Assembly: GCA_002407925.1 (NCBI GenBank)
Contig: DHPN01000024.1
Coordinates: 22,707-43,515, forward strand
DNA from: Atopobiaceae bacterium UBA5363
Lineage (GTDB): Bacteria; Actinomycetota; Coriobacteriia; Coriobacteriales; Atopobiaceae
DNA: 20,809 bases
Reading direction: 5' to 3'
Position numbers and translations under genes: made by a program. Within the stretch, counting starts at the first letter, position 1. Each line of letters starts with the position of its first letter. Under the pieces are notes generated by a model that did no database searches, was not told where the DNA came from, and worked only from the letters and a program-made list of their open reading frames with translations. Shown here piece by piece: positions 1 through 6,337 of the stretch.

Positions 1-849
1 CATCGATATCTTGGAACGCCTATTGATATTCATGGGGGCGGGGCCGACCTGATCTTCCCCCATCATGAAAATGAAACCGCCCAGGCATGGTGTGCTTGGC
101 ATGCCCCTCTCGCCAATTATTGGATGCATGCTGGCATGCTGCGTGTTGAAGGCGAGAAGATGTCGAAGAGCCTGGGGAATTTCTACACCCTCAAAGAGGT
201 CCTTGACCGCTACCCTGCAGGGGCCGTGCGCTTACTCATGCTCCAGACACACTATCGATCCCCGCTGGACTTCTCCTTTGAGCGCCTCGATGGAGCTGTC
301 GGTACGCTTGAGCGACTGCAGACCTGCGTTAAAAATCTACGCTGGGCTGCTCACAATGCCTTCCAAGAAGGTGATCTCAATGAGGACGACCGCAAGTTTG
401 GAAATGCCATAGATGTCGCCCAAAAAGAATTTACCGCCCAGATGGATGACGATTTCAATACAGCTGGGGGGCTTGCTGCCATCTTTGCGCTTGTTACAGC
501 GGCAAACAGCTATCTTTCTGCATCAGGCAGTAATGCGGCTGTCGCCGTCGTTTTGCGCTCCTCAGACATGCTTGTAGAGCTTTGTGATGTACTAGGCATT
601 GACGTTTCACACGAGGACACGGGTGAAGAGCTGCCGGAAGAGCTTATCGATCTTGCTCGTGCGCAAGCTTCGTTCGAGGGGGACTCGGCCAATGAGGCTG
701 CTGCAGCGCTATTAAGGGCTCGTGAGGAAGCTCGTGCGCAAAAGGATTGGAAGCGAGCTGATGCCATTCGCGACGGCATCAGCTCTCTCGGCCTTATCGT
801 TGAAGATACGGCCGCAGGTGTGCGCCTACGTGCCAAGAAGAGCCAATAG
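1..849 (+). CDS. cysS: Cysteine--tRNA ligase (CysRS), 3' part, start outside window
   Basis: Class I aminoacyl-tRNA synthetase that charges tRNA-Cys with cysteine in the cytoplasm. The frame is open from base 1, so the gene begins upstream; 282 codons are visible of a family length of about 460-480. Seen: DIHGGGADLIFPHHENE at visible residues 9-25, which in this family holds the last zinc ligands (His and Glu of HHENE), and the ATP-binding loop KMSKSLGNF at visible residues 53-61. The rest is the helical anticodon-binding domain, ending in a short basic tail. The HIGH motif and the other zinc ligands lie outside the window. The stop TAG is one base before the rlmB start, so the two are surely co-transcribed. 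The cysS-rlmB-rae1 order matches the Bacillus subtilis locus, but the mini-RNase III gene found there between cysS and rlmB is absent here. Confidence 0.97.
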   Translation, partial: HRYLGTPIDIHGGGADLIFPHHENETAQAWCAWHAPLANYWMHAGMLRVEGEKMSKSLGNFYTLKEVLDRYPAGAVRLLMLQTHYRSPLDFSFERLDGAVGTLERLQTCVKNLRWAAHNAFQEGDLNEDDRKFGNAIDVAQKEFTAQMDDDFNTAGGLAAIFALVTAANSYLSASGSNAAVAVVLRSSDMLVELCDVLGIDVSHEDTGEELPEELIDLARAQASFEGDSANEAAAALLRAREEARAQKDWKRADAIRDGISSLGLIVEDTAAGVRLRAKKSQ

Positions 850-850
850 C

Positions 851-1621
851 ATGGCAAACCACCACCGGAGTCCATCCTCTTGGGATCGGAACGCTCTCAT
901 CGAGGGGCGCCATGCTTGTATGGAGGCGCTGGAAGAGGGTGTTCCGCTAAGCCGGGCGTTGGTGTCGGAAGGCGACGCTGCTCTTACGAAGATCGTCCGT
1001 AAGTTGGGGGCGGCAGGCGTTCTGATAGAGCATGTACCGCGCTCTAAACTTGACCAGCTCTCTTCCCATGGTGCCCATCAGGGCATCATATGCGAGACTG
1101 CGCCATACAGCTACGCTGCACTTGCTGATATTGTCACCCGCTCAGGATCAGGCGATGCCCTTGTCGTTGTTCTCGACCACATAACCGATGAGGGGAATTT
1201 TGGAGCCATAGTCCGCTCTGCTGAGGTCGTTGGCGCTGCGGGTGTCGTTATTGCCAAAGCGCGCTCAGCTAGCGTCGGCTCGGGCGCTTACAAAACATCT
1301 GCGGGCGCAGTGTCGCACATCCCTATTGCGCGGGTGGCCAACATAGCTTCAACTCTTCAAGTGCTTAAAGAGGCGCATTTTTGGACAGTGGCAGCGAGCG
1401 AGCATGCGGACCGGGATGTTTGGCACACGCCTTTCGGGGGGCGCATTGCCGTTGTGATGGGATCTGAGGATGCTGGCATCTCTCGCATAGTGCTTGAGAA
1501 CTGCGACTTCGTCTGCTCTCTTCCCCAACGAGGCAAGGTGGAGTCCCTCAATGTAGCCCAAGCAGCTACAGTTATGTGCTATGAATGGCTGCGCCGCATC
1601 TCTGTTGCAGGTGACGATTAA
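851..1621 (+). CDS. rlmB: TrmH/RlmB-family 23S rRNA 2'-O-ribose methyltransferase
   Basis: SAM-dependent SPOUT-class RNA 2'-O-methyltransferase; in E. coli RlmB modifies G2251 in the P loop of 23S rRNA. Length is 256 residues, normal for the family. The N-terminal substrate-binding part (about residues 10-80, from ALIEGRHACMEAL) is followed by the SPOUT domain. Seen: LDHITDEGNFGAIVRSAE (motif 1), VVMGSEDAGISRIVLENCD (motif 2) and SLPQRGKVESLNVAQAATV (motif 3); the last two build the SAM-binding knot. I chose ATG 851 because it follows the cysS stop by one base; an in-frame ATG at 722 would overlap cysS by 128 bases and add an unrelated peptide. The Shine-Dalgarno is weak (purine-rich AAGAAGAG), which fits translational coupling to cysS. 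The exact target nucleotide is inferred from the family. Confidence 0.93.
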   Translation: MANHHRSPSSWDRNALIEGRHACMEALEEGVPLSRALVSEGDAALTKIVRKLGAAGVLIEHVPRSKLDQLSSHGAHQGIICETAPYSYAALADIVTRSGSGDALVVVLDHITDEGNFGAIVRSAEVVGAAGVVIAKARSASVGSGAYKTSAGAVSHIPIARVANIASTLQVLKEAHFWTVAASEHADRDVWHTPFGGRIAVVMGSEDAGISRIVLENCDFVCSLPQRGKVESLNVAQAATVMCYEWLRRISVAGDD

Positions 1622-1623
1622 AA

Positions 1624-2232
1624 GTGGCACCGTCCAAACAAATTAGGCCTCTGCTTCTTGTCGATGGCTACAACGTTTTGCGAGCGACACCGCGCTACAG
1701 AGCATTGATAGATGACAGCCTTATACCCTCTTCGACTACGAGCAAGGGACGTCGCATAAAAGACGAAAGGGATATGCCAGACGATCCATTCGAGCGCGCA
1801 CGGCAGGCCTTAGTAGCCGATGTGGCGGCATTTGCGCAACATAAGTACGAAGCAGTTATTGTCTACGATGGTGCGGGCAATCTATCGCCGGAGCGACCCA
1901 ATCTTTTTGAGGCGGGCGTCCGCGTAGTCTTTTCTCAGACGGGAGAAAGCGCTGATTCGGTGGTGGAGCGGCTGTGCGTTCAGGCGCGGCGATCGAATCG
2001 CAAGGTTACCCTGGTCACGTCGGATAACGACATACGCTCTACTGTTGGCATCGGCCCGCATGCAGATTCTGTCGTGAAGATATCCAGTCAGCTGCTTGTG
2101 CAGGAAGTGGAGCATATCGACCGTGATACAAGAGGCGCTCTTGAAAGCCGTACGTATGCCAGGATGACCGTGGAAGATCGACTTTCCCCAAAATCTCGTG
2201 CAAAGCTCAATAAGTTTCTCAGGCGCTCTTAA
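1624..2232 (+). CDS. rae1: NYN (YacP/Rae1-like) endoribonuclease
   Basis: PIN-like NYN-domain nuclease, 202 residues. In B. subtilis the family member Rae1 (YacP) cleaves mRNA in the ribosomal A site, and its gene also follows rlmB, so context supports the call. Seen: the start motif LLVDGYNVLRATPRY, then VIVYDGAGN, VVFSQTGESADSVVERL and VTLVTSDNDIRS, which carry the acidic residues expected for metal binding, and a C-terminal helical segment (SSQLLVQEVE). It is about 30 residues longer than the B. subtilis protein; a charged, low-complexity stretch at residues 26-56 explains this. Start is GTG 1624, two bases after the rlmB stop, with AGGTGA at 1609-1614 as ribosome binding site inside the rlmB end. 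Ribosome-associated function here is inferred, not shown. Confidence 0.85.
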   Translation: MAPSKQIRPLLLVDGYNVLRATPRYRALIDDSLIPSSTTSKGRRIKDERDMPDDPFERARQALVADVAAFAQHKYEAVIVYDGAGNLSPERPNLFEAGVRVVFSQTGESADSVVERLCVQARRSNRKVTLVTSDNDIRSTVGIGPHADSVVKISSQLLVQEVEHIDRDTRGALESRTYARMTVEDRLSPKSRAKLNKFLRRS

Positions 2233-2347
2233 TATCTCTGCGGGCTTAAGTTGGGCGATTTGCCATCGATGCTCTGATAACCAGGAACTTTTTAGCAACC
2301 TATTCTTCCATGGCCCAAACAAATGCAGGCAATGGTGAAGTTGAGGG

Positions 2348-2376
2348 TACACCTAGCTTGCGATGCATGGCATAAT
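2348..2376 (+). promoter_or_regulatory. Weak candidate promoter of tRNA-Thr(UGU)
   Basis: CATAAT at 2371-2376 matches the -10 consensus at five of six positions and would start transcription within a few bases of the tRNA at 2385. The -35 (TACACC, 2348-2353, spacer 17) is poor. The 152 bases between the nuclease gene and this tRNA show no other feature I can support. Confidence 0.3.
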
Positions 2377-2384
2377 AAGGGCGC

Positions 2385-2459
2385 GCCGGCATGGCTCAAT
2401 GGCAGAGCAACGGTTTTGTAAACCGTGGGTTGAGGGTTCGACTCCCCCTGCCGGCTCCA
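2385..2459 (+). tRNA. tRNA-Thr (anticodon UGU)
   Basis: Cloverleaf folded by hand: acceptor GCCGGCA/TGCCGGC (2385-2391 with 2449-2455), D stem GCTC/GAGC with a short 7-base loop, anticodon stem ACGGT/ACCGT around loop TTTGTAA with anticodon TGT at 2417-2419 (reads ACA), T loop TTCGACT. CCA is encoded (2457-2459). The T stem GAGGG/CCCCC contains one A-C mismatch (2433/2447). It has its own terminator and so seems separate from the downstream tRNA-tuf operon. Confidence 0.95.
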
Positions 2460-2469
2460 GAAAGTCTCC

Positions 2470-2499
2470 GGCCAAGCCAGTGTCTGTCTTGGCCTTTTT
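2470..2499 (+). terminator. Intrinsic terminator after tRNA-Thr(UGU)
   Basis: Stem GGCCAAG (2470-2476) and CTTGGCC (2488-2494), an 11-base loop, then TTTTT (2495-2499). It ends the single-tRNA transcript before the next promoter. Confidence 0.88.
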
Positions 2500-2597
2500 C
2501 ATTCTTAAGCGCTCATTGAAGACGCACGATCATATGATGAAAATGTGCTGCTCAGGGACTATACACGCCCGGATACGTGGAATAGATGAGTTTTCCG

Positions 2598-2626
2598 TTG
2601 ACAAGGGCGCTTCTGAACCGTAACAT
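2598..2626 (+). promoter_or_regulatory. Housekeeping-sigma promoter of the tRNA-tuf operon
   Basis: Perfect -35 TTGACA (2598-2603), 17-base spacer, -10 TAACAT (2621-2626). Predicted start near 2633, about 43 bases before tRNA-Tyr. It lies after a terminator and is the only strong promoter before tuf, so it probably drives tRNA-Tyr, tRNA-Thr, tRNA-Met and tuf together. Confidence 0.78.
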
Positions 2627-2675
2627 TCCTTCTGCTAACGTGCCGAAAGGTGCGCAGGTTGCTTGATAACGGCAT

Positions 2676-2759
2676 GGGGATGTGGCACAGCGGCAACTGC
2701 GGCGGACTGTAAATCCGCTCTCTCTGAGTTCCCTGGTTCGAGTCCAGGCATCCCCACCA
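2676..2759 (+). tRNA. tRNA-Tyr (anticodon GUA)
   Basis: Type II tRNA: acceptor GGGGATG/CATCCCC (2676-2682 with 2749-2755), discriminator A, encoded CCA 2757-2759. Anticodon stem GCGGA/TCCGC holds loop CTGTAAA with anticodon GTA at 2709-2711. The long variable arm (13 bases, 2719-2731) fits tRNA-Tyr. T stem CCTGG/CCAGG with loop TTCGAGT is perfect. The next tRNA starts two bases after the CCA, so processing must separate them. Confidence 0.96.
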
Positions 2760-2760
2760 C

Positions 2761-2836
2761 GCCCGTGTAGCTCAGTCGGTAGAGCACCTCGTTGGTAACG
2801 AGGAGGTCACCGGTTCAAATCCGGTCGCGGGCTCCA
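2761..2836 (+). tRNA. tRNA-Thr (anticodon GGU)
   Basis: Acceptor GCCCGTG/CGCGGGC (2761-2767 with 2826-2832, one G-U pair), anticodon stem CCTCG/CGAGG around TTGGTAA, anticodon GGT at 2794-2796 (reads ACC/ACU), encoded CCA 2834-2836. It is the second threonine tRNA of the cluster and complements the UGU isoacceptor. Downstream, ACCAAC/GTTGGT (2854-2859/2868-2873) can form a spacer hairpin before tRNA-Met. Confidence 0.96.
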
Positions 2837-2882
2837 TTTCAGGCAGGCGTTAGACCAACGTGTTATTGTTGGTTCGGCTTAT

Positions 2883-2959
2883 GCCGGTGTAGCTCAGCTG
2901 GTTAGAGCACGCGGCTCATACCCGCGATGCCACTGGTTCGAATCCAGTCACCGGTACCA
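2883..2959 (+). tRNA. tRNA-Met (anticodon CAU), elongator type
   Basis: Acceptor GCCGGTG/CACCGGT (2883-2889 with 2949-2955) with a G-U pair at position 1-72; discriminator A; encoded CCA 2957-2959. Anticodon stem CGCGG/CCGCG with loop CTCATAC. It is not an initiator: there is no C1-A72 mismatch, the D stem has C11-G24, and the anticodon stem lacks the GGG/CCC pattern. A tRNA-Ile2 whose C34 is changed to lysidine cannot be ruled out from sequence alone, but elongator Met is the simpler call. Confidence 0.88.
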
Positions 2960-2965
2960 GAGTTT

Positions 2966-2985
2966 CTAGCGGCTTCGGCCGTTGG
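2966..2985 (+). other. UUCG-capped hairpin between tRNA-Met and tuf
   Basis: An 8-pair stem (2966-2973 with 2978-2985) closed by the stable TTCG tetraloop, in the 5' leader of tuf directly after the tRNA. No T run follows, so it is not a terminator. It may protect the tuf mRNA 5' end after tRNA 3' processing; that role is inferred. Confidence 0.55.
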
Positions 2986-3045
2986 ACATAGCAAGGCAAG
3001 ATACAGAGAGACGGCCAGCAGGTTGTTTCCCGAAGGAGGATGGCA

Positions 3046-4251
3046 ATGGCCAAGGAGAAGTTCGATCGTAGCAAGCCTCATGTAAATATTGGTACAATCG
3101 GTCACGTCGATCATGGTAAGACGACGTTGACGGCTGCCATCACTAAGGTCCTTTCCGAGACTGATGGCTGCAAGGCCACATACGTCCCCTTCGAGGACAT
3201 TGACAAGGCACCCGAAGAGCGTCAGCGCGGCATTACCATTTCTGTTGCACACGAGGAATATGAGACGTGGGAGCGTCACTATGCTCACGTCGACTGCCCG
3301 GGCCACGCGGATTACATCAAGAATATGATCTCCGGTGCCGCGCAGATGGACGGTGCGATCTTGGTCATCGCCGCCACAGACGGCCCTATGGCGCAGACCC
3401 GCGAGCATATCCTTCTTGCCCGCCAAGTGGGCGTCAAGTACATTGTTGTGTACCTGAACAAGTGCGATATGGTTGATGACGAGGAGCTTATTGACCTCGT
3501 TGAAATGGAGACCCGTGACCTTCTGAACGAGTACGGCTTCCCTGGAGATGACATTCCCATCATCCGTGGGTCTGCTCTGGGCGCCCTTAACGGAGAGAAG
3601 AAGTGGGTTGACTCCGTTATAGAGCTTATGCATACCGTCGATTCCTACATCCCGACATCAAAGCGTGACAACGAGAAGCCGTTCCTGATGGCAATTGAAG
3701 ACGTCATGACGATTTCCGGTCGTGGCACTGTTGCGACAGGCCGTGTCGAGCGTGGCGTGCTCAAGCTCAACGATCCGGTTGAGATCATCGGCATCAAGGA
3801 TACGCAGACGTCAGTTGCCACGGGCATCGAAATGTTCCGCAAGACACTTGACTTTGCTGAGGCAGGCGATAACATCGGCATTCTTCTCCGGGGCATCCGC
3901 CGTGAGGACATCGAGCGTGGCCAGGTCATCTGCAAGCCTGGCACGGTCACCCCTCACCAGGACTTCACCGGCGAGATCTATGTCCTTACCAAAGAGGAGG
4001 GCGGGCGTCATACGCCGTTCTTCACTGGCTATCGTCCTCAGTTCTATTTCCGCACGACGGACATCACCGGAGACATCCAGGAGCTTACAGACTCCAACAG
4101 CAACAAAGTTGAGATGGCTATGCCAGGAGACCATGTAACTGTTAAGGCGCATCTGATTCACCCGATTGCTATGGAGCAAGGCGACCGCTTTGCTATTCGT
4201 GAGGGCGGGCATACTGTTGGCGATGGACGTGTCGCTACGATTATCGACTAG
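3046..4251 (+). CDS. tuf: Elongation factor Tu
   Basis: GTPase that carries aminoacyl-tRNA to the ribosomal A site; 401 residues, full length. Seen: G1 GHVDHGKT (about residues 19-26), switch I QRGITIS, G3 DCPGH, G4 NKCD, G5 SAL, then beta-barrel domains 2 and 3 (GRGTVATGRVERG; GGRHTPFFTGYRPQFYFRTTD). EERQRGITIS is the actinobacterial form. ATG 3046 is chosen over ATG 3040 because AAGGAGG at 3033-3039 is spaced six bases from it and almost touches 3040, and because homologues start MAKEKF. It is last in a tRNA-Tyr-Thr-Met-tuf operon, which recalls the tRNA-tufB operon of E. coli. It is not next to fusA, unlike the usual str operon. Only one tuf is seen in this window. Confidence 0.98.
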   Translation: MAKEKFDRSKPHVNIGTIGHVDHGKTTLTAAITKVLSETDGCKATYVPFEDIDKAPEERQRGITISVAHEEYETWERHYAHVDCPGHADYIKNMISGAAQMDGAILVIAATDGPMAQTREHILLARQVGVKYIVVYLNKCDMVDDEELIDLVEMETRDLLNEYGFPGDDIPIIRGSALGALNGEKKWVDSVIELMHTVDSYIPTSKRDNEKPFLMAIEDVMTISGRGTVATGRVERGVLKLNDPVEIIGIKDTQTSVATGIEMFRKTLDFAEAGDNIGILLRGIRREDIERGQVICKPGTVTPHQDFTGEIYVLTKEEGGRHTPFFTGYRPQFYFRTTDITGDIQELTDSNSNKVEMAMPGDHVTVKAHLIHPIAMEQGDRFAIREGGHTVGDGRVATIID

Positions 4252-4269
4252 CTTTTCCTGTATGTTTGA

Positions 4270-4304
4270 GAACCCGGTGCCCGCAGGACGCCGGGTTCTT
4301 TTTT
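4270..4304 (+). terminator. Intrinsic terminator after tuf
   Basis: Stem GAACCCGG (4270-4277) and CCGGGTTC (4291-4298) followed by TTTTTT (4299-4304). It closes the tRNA-tuf operon. Confidence 0.93.
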
Positions 4305-4364
4305 GGCGTGCAGTTTTGGTTGTGTCAGTAACTTTGTGATATTTTCCTGAAATTACGTCGAGTG

Positions 4365-4394
4365 TTGACAGAGAGGTGTTTGGGATGCTAACGT
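4365..4394 (+). promoter_or_regulatory. Promoter of rpmG-tRNA-Trp-secE-nusG
   Basis: Perfect -35 TTGACA (4365-4370), 18-base spacer, extended -10 TGc-TAACGT (4386-4394). An AT-rich tract at about 4333-4355 sits where an UP element would lie. Predicted start near 4401, about 48 bases before rpmG. Confidence 0.75.
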
Positions 4395-4448
4395 TTCCCA
4401 TCGCGCCTCTGTCGCGTCCTGCGTCGGCGGCTTTCTACAGGAGGAACG

Positions 4449-4598
4449 ATGCGTACATTGGTCACGCTTGCCTGCACCGAGTGCAAGCGGCGCAATTATA
4501 CAACGAAGAAAAACAAATCTAACAATCCCGACCGTATCGAGATGAAGAAGTATTGTCCGTGGTGCCATAAGCACACCCTACATCGGGAAACCCGTTAG
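4449..4598 (+). CDS. rpmG: 50S ribosomal protein L33
   Basis: Small large-subunit protein near the E site; 49 residues, the usual size. It starts MRTLVTLACTECKRRNYTT and ends KKYCPWCHKHTLHRETR. The two pairs CTEC (residues 9-12) and CPWC (36-39) form a four-cysteine zinc site, so this is the zinc-binding (C+) form that zinc limitation can replace with a C- paralogue in many bacteria. ATG 4449 is preceded by AGGAGG at 4439-4444. It sits ahead of tRNA-Trp, secE and nusG, the widely conserved rpmG-secE-nusG order. Confidence 0.97.
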   Translation: MRTLVTLACTECKRRNYTTKKNKSNNPDRIEMKKYCPWCHKHTLHRETR

Positions 4599-4612
4599 AA
4601 TAGGGACCATAT

Positions 4613-4688
4613 AGGCCAGTAGCTCCAATGGTAGAGCGGCGGTCTCCAAAACCGTTTGTTGAGGGTTCGAGTCCTTCCTGGCCTGCCA
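4613..4688 (+). tRNA. tRNA-Trp (anticodon CCA)
   Basis: Acceptor AGGCCAG/CTGGCCT (4613-4619 with 4678-4684), discriminator G as usual for Trp, encoded CCA 4686-4688. Anticodon stem GCGGT/ACCGT around CTCCAAA, anticodon CCA at 4646-4648. It begins 14 bases after rpmG and precedes secE, a placement also seen in other phyla. Confidence 0.97.
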
Positions 4689-4697
4689 GACACACCA

Positions 4698-4727
4698 CCG
4701 GCTAACCAGCAAGGTTAGCCGGTTTGT
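4698..4727 (+). terminator. Strong hairpin with short U tract between tRNA-Trp and secE
   Basis: A perfect 10-base-pair stem, CCGGCTAACC (4698-4707) and GGTTAGCCGG (4713-4722), with loop AGCAA and tail TTTGT. The tail is weak, and I see no convincing promoter between it and secE, so partial read-through (attenuation) or RNA end formation is more likely than full termination. Confidence 0.7.
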
Positions 4728-4778
4728 ATGATGAGGGGCAGGGTGCCCAACAAAGGGTGGCCCCGGAGGAGTCCGTGG

Positions 4779-5171
4779 ATGTCAAACAAGGACCGGAACA
4801 AAAGGAGCGCTCGCAAGGCACGTGCCGCAGAGCGTGCTGCCCGTAAGGAGGCACAGCTTGTTGCTCAGCCTGGAGCGGCGAGCGCAAGTGATGCCGCCTC
4901 TTCCTCCAAAGCAGCAAAGAAAGTTGAGCAAGCAAAGCCAAAGCAGAGCGCGAAGAGCGCGAAGCGCAGCGAAAAAAAGCCGGGGCGTATTCGCTCTTAC
5001 TTCAGAGACGTTCGCACGGAACTTCATCGCGTGACTTGGCCCTCTTCTCTTGAGCTGCGTAATTATACGTTGGCGGTTATCGTTATGTTGGTCGTCTTTG
5101 GAGTCTGCATCTGGCTTGTTGATACGGGGTTTGTTGCCTTAATCGCCGGGTTTACTGGTTTGAGAGGTTAG
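4779..5171 (+). CDS. secE: Preprotein translocase subunit SecE
   Basis: Essential membrane subunit that clamps SecY in the SecYEG channel; 130 residues. Residues 1-75 are a Lys/Ala/Ser-rich, probably disordered cytoplasmic extension of low complexity. The conserved part begins at about residue 78 with the amphipathic helix (YFRDVRTELHRVTWPSSLE), followed by one membrane helix (YTLAVIVMLVVFGVCIWLVD) and a short outer tail. ATG 4779 is chosen because GGAGGA at 4765-4770 is correctly spaced; an ATG at 4728 would overlap the preceding hairpin region and lacks a good site. nusG starts two bases after the stop. The single-helix form is usual outside the enterobacteria. Confidence 0.95.
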   Translation: MSNKDRNKRSARKARAAERAARKEAQLVAQPGAASASDAASSSKAAKKVEQAKPKQSAKSAKRSEKKPGRIRSYFRDVRTELHRVTWPSSLELRNYTLAVIVMLVVFGVCIWLVDTGFVALIAGFTGLRG

Positions 5172-5173
5172 TT

Positions 5174-5722
5174 ATGGCAAAGCGTTGGTACGTTATTCAC
5201 ACCTATTCTGGTTATGAGCAAAAGGTCAAGTCGGACCTTGAGCACCGTATCGAGAGCTATGGCTTGCAAGACCAAATCGTCAATGTGCAAATCCCCACCG
5301 AGCAAGTGACCAAACTCAAAGACGGGGGGGAGCGCGTTACCAAAGACGAAAAGGTGTTCCCCGGTTATGTGCTTGTCCGTATGGAGGTTGATGACAACTC
5401 ATGGGCCGTCGTGCGCAATACGCCAGGCGTGACAGGCTTCGTCGGCATTGACGGCAAGCCGACGCCTCTGCGCCGCTCTGAGTACGACAAGATCATGCGC
5501 AGAGTCAATCCACACGCGGGCTCGACCGTCACTCCCAAAGTCACTACCACTGACTTTGAGGTGGGCCAGGTTGTTCACGTCGTCTCCGGTCCCCTAGCAG
5601 ACTTTGACGGGACAGTGTCTGAGGTCATGCCAGAGGCAGGTAAGGTTAAAGTCATGCTCACCATCTTCGGCAGGGAGACGCCTGTCGAACTTACAATTGA
5701 TCAGATCACTGCCATTGTTTAG
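5174..5722 (+). CDS. nusG: Transcription termination/antitermination factor NusG
   Basis: NusG/Spt5 elongation factor that binds the clamp of RNA polymerase and links it to Rho or to the ribosome (S10). 182 residues. N-terminal NGN domain from MAKRWYVIHTYSGYEQKV to about residue 115, with FPGYVLVRM (about 63-71) and NTPGVTGFVG (about 82-91); then a linker and a C-terminal KOW domain with VVHVVSGPLADFDGTVSEV (about 131-149). Start ATG 5174 is two bases after secE, with weak GAGAGG upstream, so the two are translationally coupled. There is no long acidic N-terminal extension as in some actinobacteria. Its partners S10, RpoB and RpoC are all encoded in this window. Confidence 0.97.
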   Translation: MAKRWYVIHTYSGYEQKVKSDLEHRIESYGLQDQIVNVQIPTEQVTKLKDGGERVTKDEKVFPGYVLVRMEVDDNSWAVVRNTPGVTGFVGIDGKPTPLRRSEYDKIMRRVNPHAGSTVTPKVTTTDFEVGQVVHVVSGPLADFDGTVSEVMPEAGKVKVMLTIFGRETPVELTIDQITAIV

Positions 5723-5752
5723 GTTTTACTGCAAGCCTTGGATCGGTGAGGA

Positions 5753-5781
5753 TTGCTTCTCGGGGTTTGCATGCATATAGC
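5753..5781 (+). promoter_or_regulatory. Weak candidate promoter before rplK
   Basis: TTGCTT (5753-5758), 17-base spacer, TATAGC (5776-5781) in the 88-base gap between nusG and rplK. The match is poor at -35. Read-through from the rpmG promoter may be enough, as no terminator is seen after nusG. Confidence 0.3.
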
Positions 5782-5810
5782 ATCTCAGCAATTTGCACAG
5801 GAGGCACATT

Positions 5811-6239
5811 ATGCCCAAAAAGAAGGTAACTCATTTCATAAAGCTTCAGATTCCGGCCGGACAAGCTAATCCAGCTCCTCCCGTCGGCCCTGCTCTTGGT
5901 GCTGCACAGGTCAACATCATGCAGTTCTGCCAAGCGTTTAATGCGCAGACCAAAGATCAGATGGGGGATATTGTCCCCGTTGAGATCACCGTTTACGAAG
6001 ATCGCAGCTTTGAGTTTGTGACCAAGACACCGCCTGCGGCTTACCTCATCAAAAAGGAGCTGGGACTCAAGAGCGGCTCAGGGGTCCCTCAACGTGACAA
6101 GGTGGGGCAGCTTACCCAAGAGCAATTAGAGAAGATCGCCCAAATCAAGATGCCAGATCTTAATGCGAATGACATTGACGCTGCTAAAAAGGTCGTTGCT
6201 GGCACAGCGCGCTCCATGGGCGTCACCATTGCCGAGTAG
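5811..6239 (+). CDS. rplK: 50S ribosomal protein L11
   Basis: L11 binds the GTPase-associated region of 23S rRNA and is the site where thiostrepton acts; it also supports RelA sensing. 142 residues, normal length. N-terminal domain MPKKKVTHFIKLQIPAGQAN with the proline-rich APPVGPALG segment, hinge near residue 70 (KTPPAAYLIKKE), and the rRNA-binding C-terminal domain ending KKVVAGTARSMGVTI. ATG 5811 is preceded by CAGGAGG (5799-5804 region); an upstream in-frame ATG at 5793 precedes that site and is rejected. The prolines of the thiostrepton-facing N-terminal segment look ordinary. It is followed by rplA, the standard L11-L1 pair. Confidence 0.97.
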   Translation: MPKKKVTHFIKLQIPAGQANPAPPVGPALGAAQVNIMQFCQAFNAQTKDQMGDIVPVEITVYEDRSFEFVTKTPPAAYLIKKELGLKSGSGVPQRDKVGQLTQEQLEKIAQIKMPDLNANDIDAAKKVVAGTARSMGVTIAE

Positions 6240-6265
6240 CTGTTGGCGAGGCTATGTTCGCTAGG

Positions 6266-6283
6266 CGCAGGGTTTTCCCTGCG
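6266..6283 (+). other. Hairpin in the rplK-rplA spacer
   Basis: Perfect 7-bp stem CGCAGGG (6266-6272)/CCCTGCG (6277-6283) with a TTTT loop, in a 98-base spacer. No T run follows. It could be an RNA processing site or part of an L1 autoregulatory site; I could not match it to the L1-binding motif. Confidence 0.5.
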
Positions 6284-6337
6284 TGTCACACAATGTGGGA
6301 GGGCCACGCCGCCCGTTGACCACAGGAGGTAGAGAGT

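Noticed and set aside
722..850. An N-terminal extension of RlmB from ATG 722
   Set aside because: It lies wholly inside cysS in another frame, has no family similarity, and ATG 851 follows the cysS stop directly.
2363..2623. A short open frame across tRNA-Thr(UGU) and its terminator
   Set aside because: It runs through a folded tRNA and a terminator and has no similarity to any protein I know.
2883..2959. Initiator identity for the CAU tRNA
   Set aside because: It lacks the C1-A72 mismatch, A11-U24 and the three-GC anticodon stem pattern.
3040..3045. ATG 3040 as the tuf start
   Set aside because: It overlaps the end of the Shine-Dalgarno AAGGAGGA; ATG 3046 is well spaced and matches the family N-terminus.
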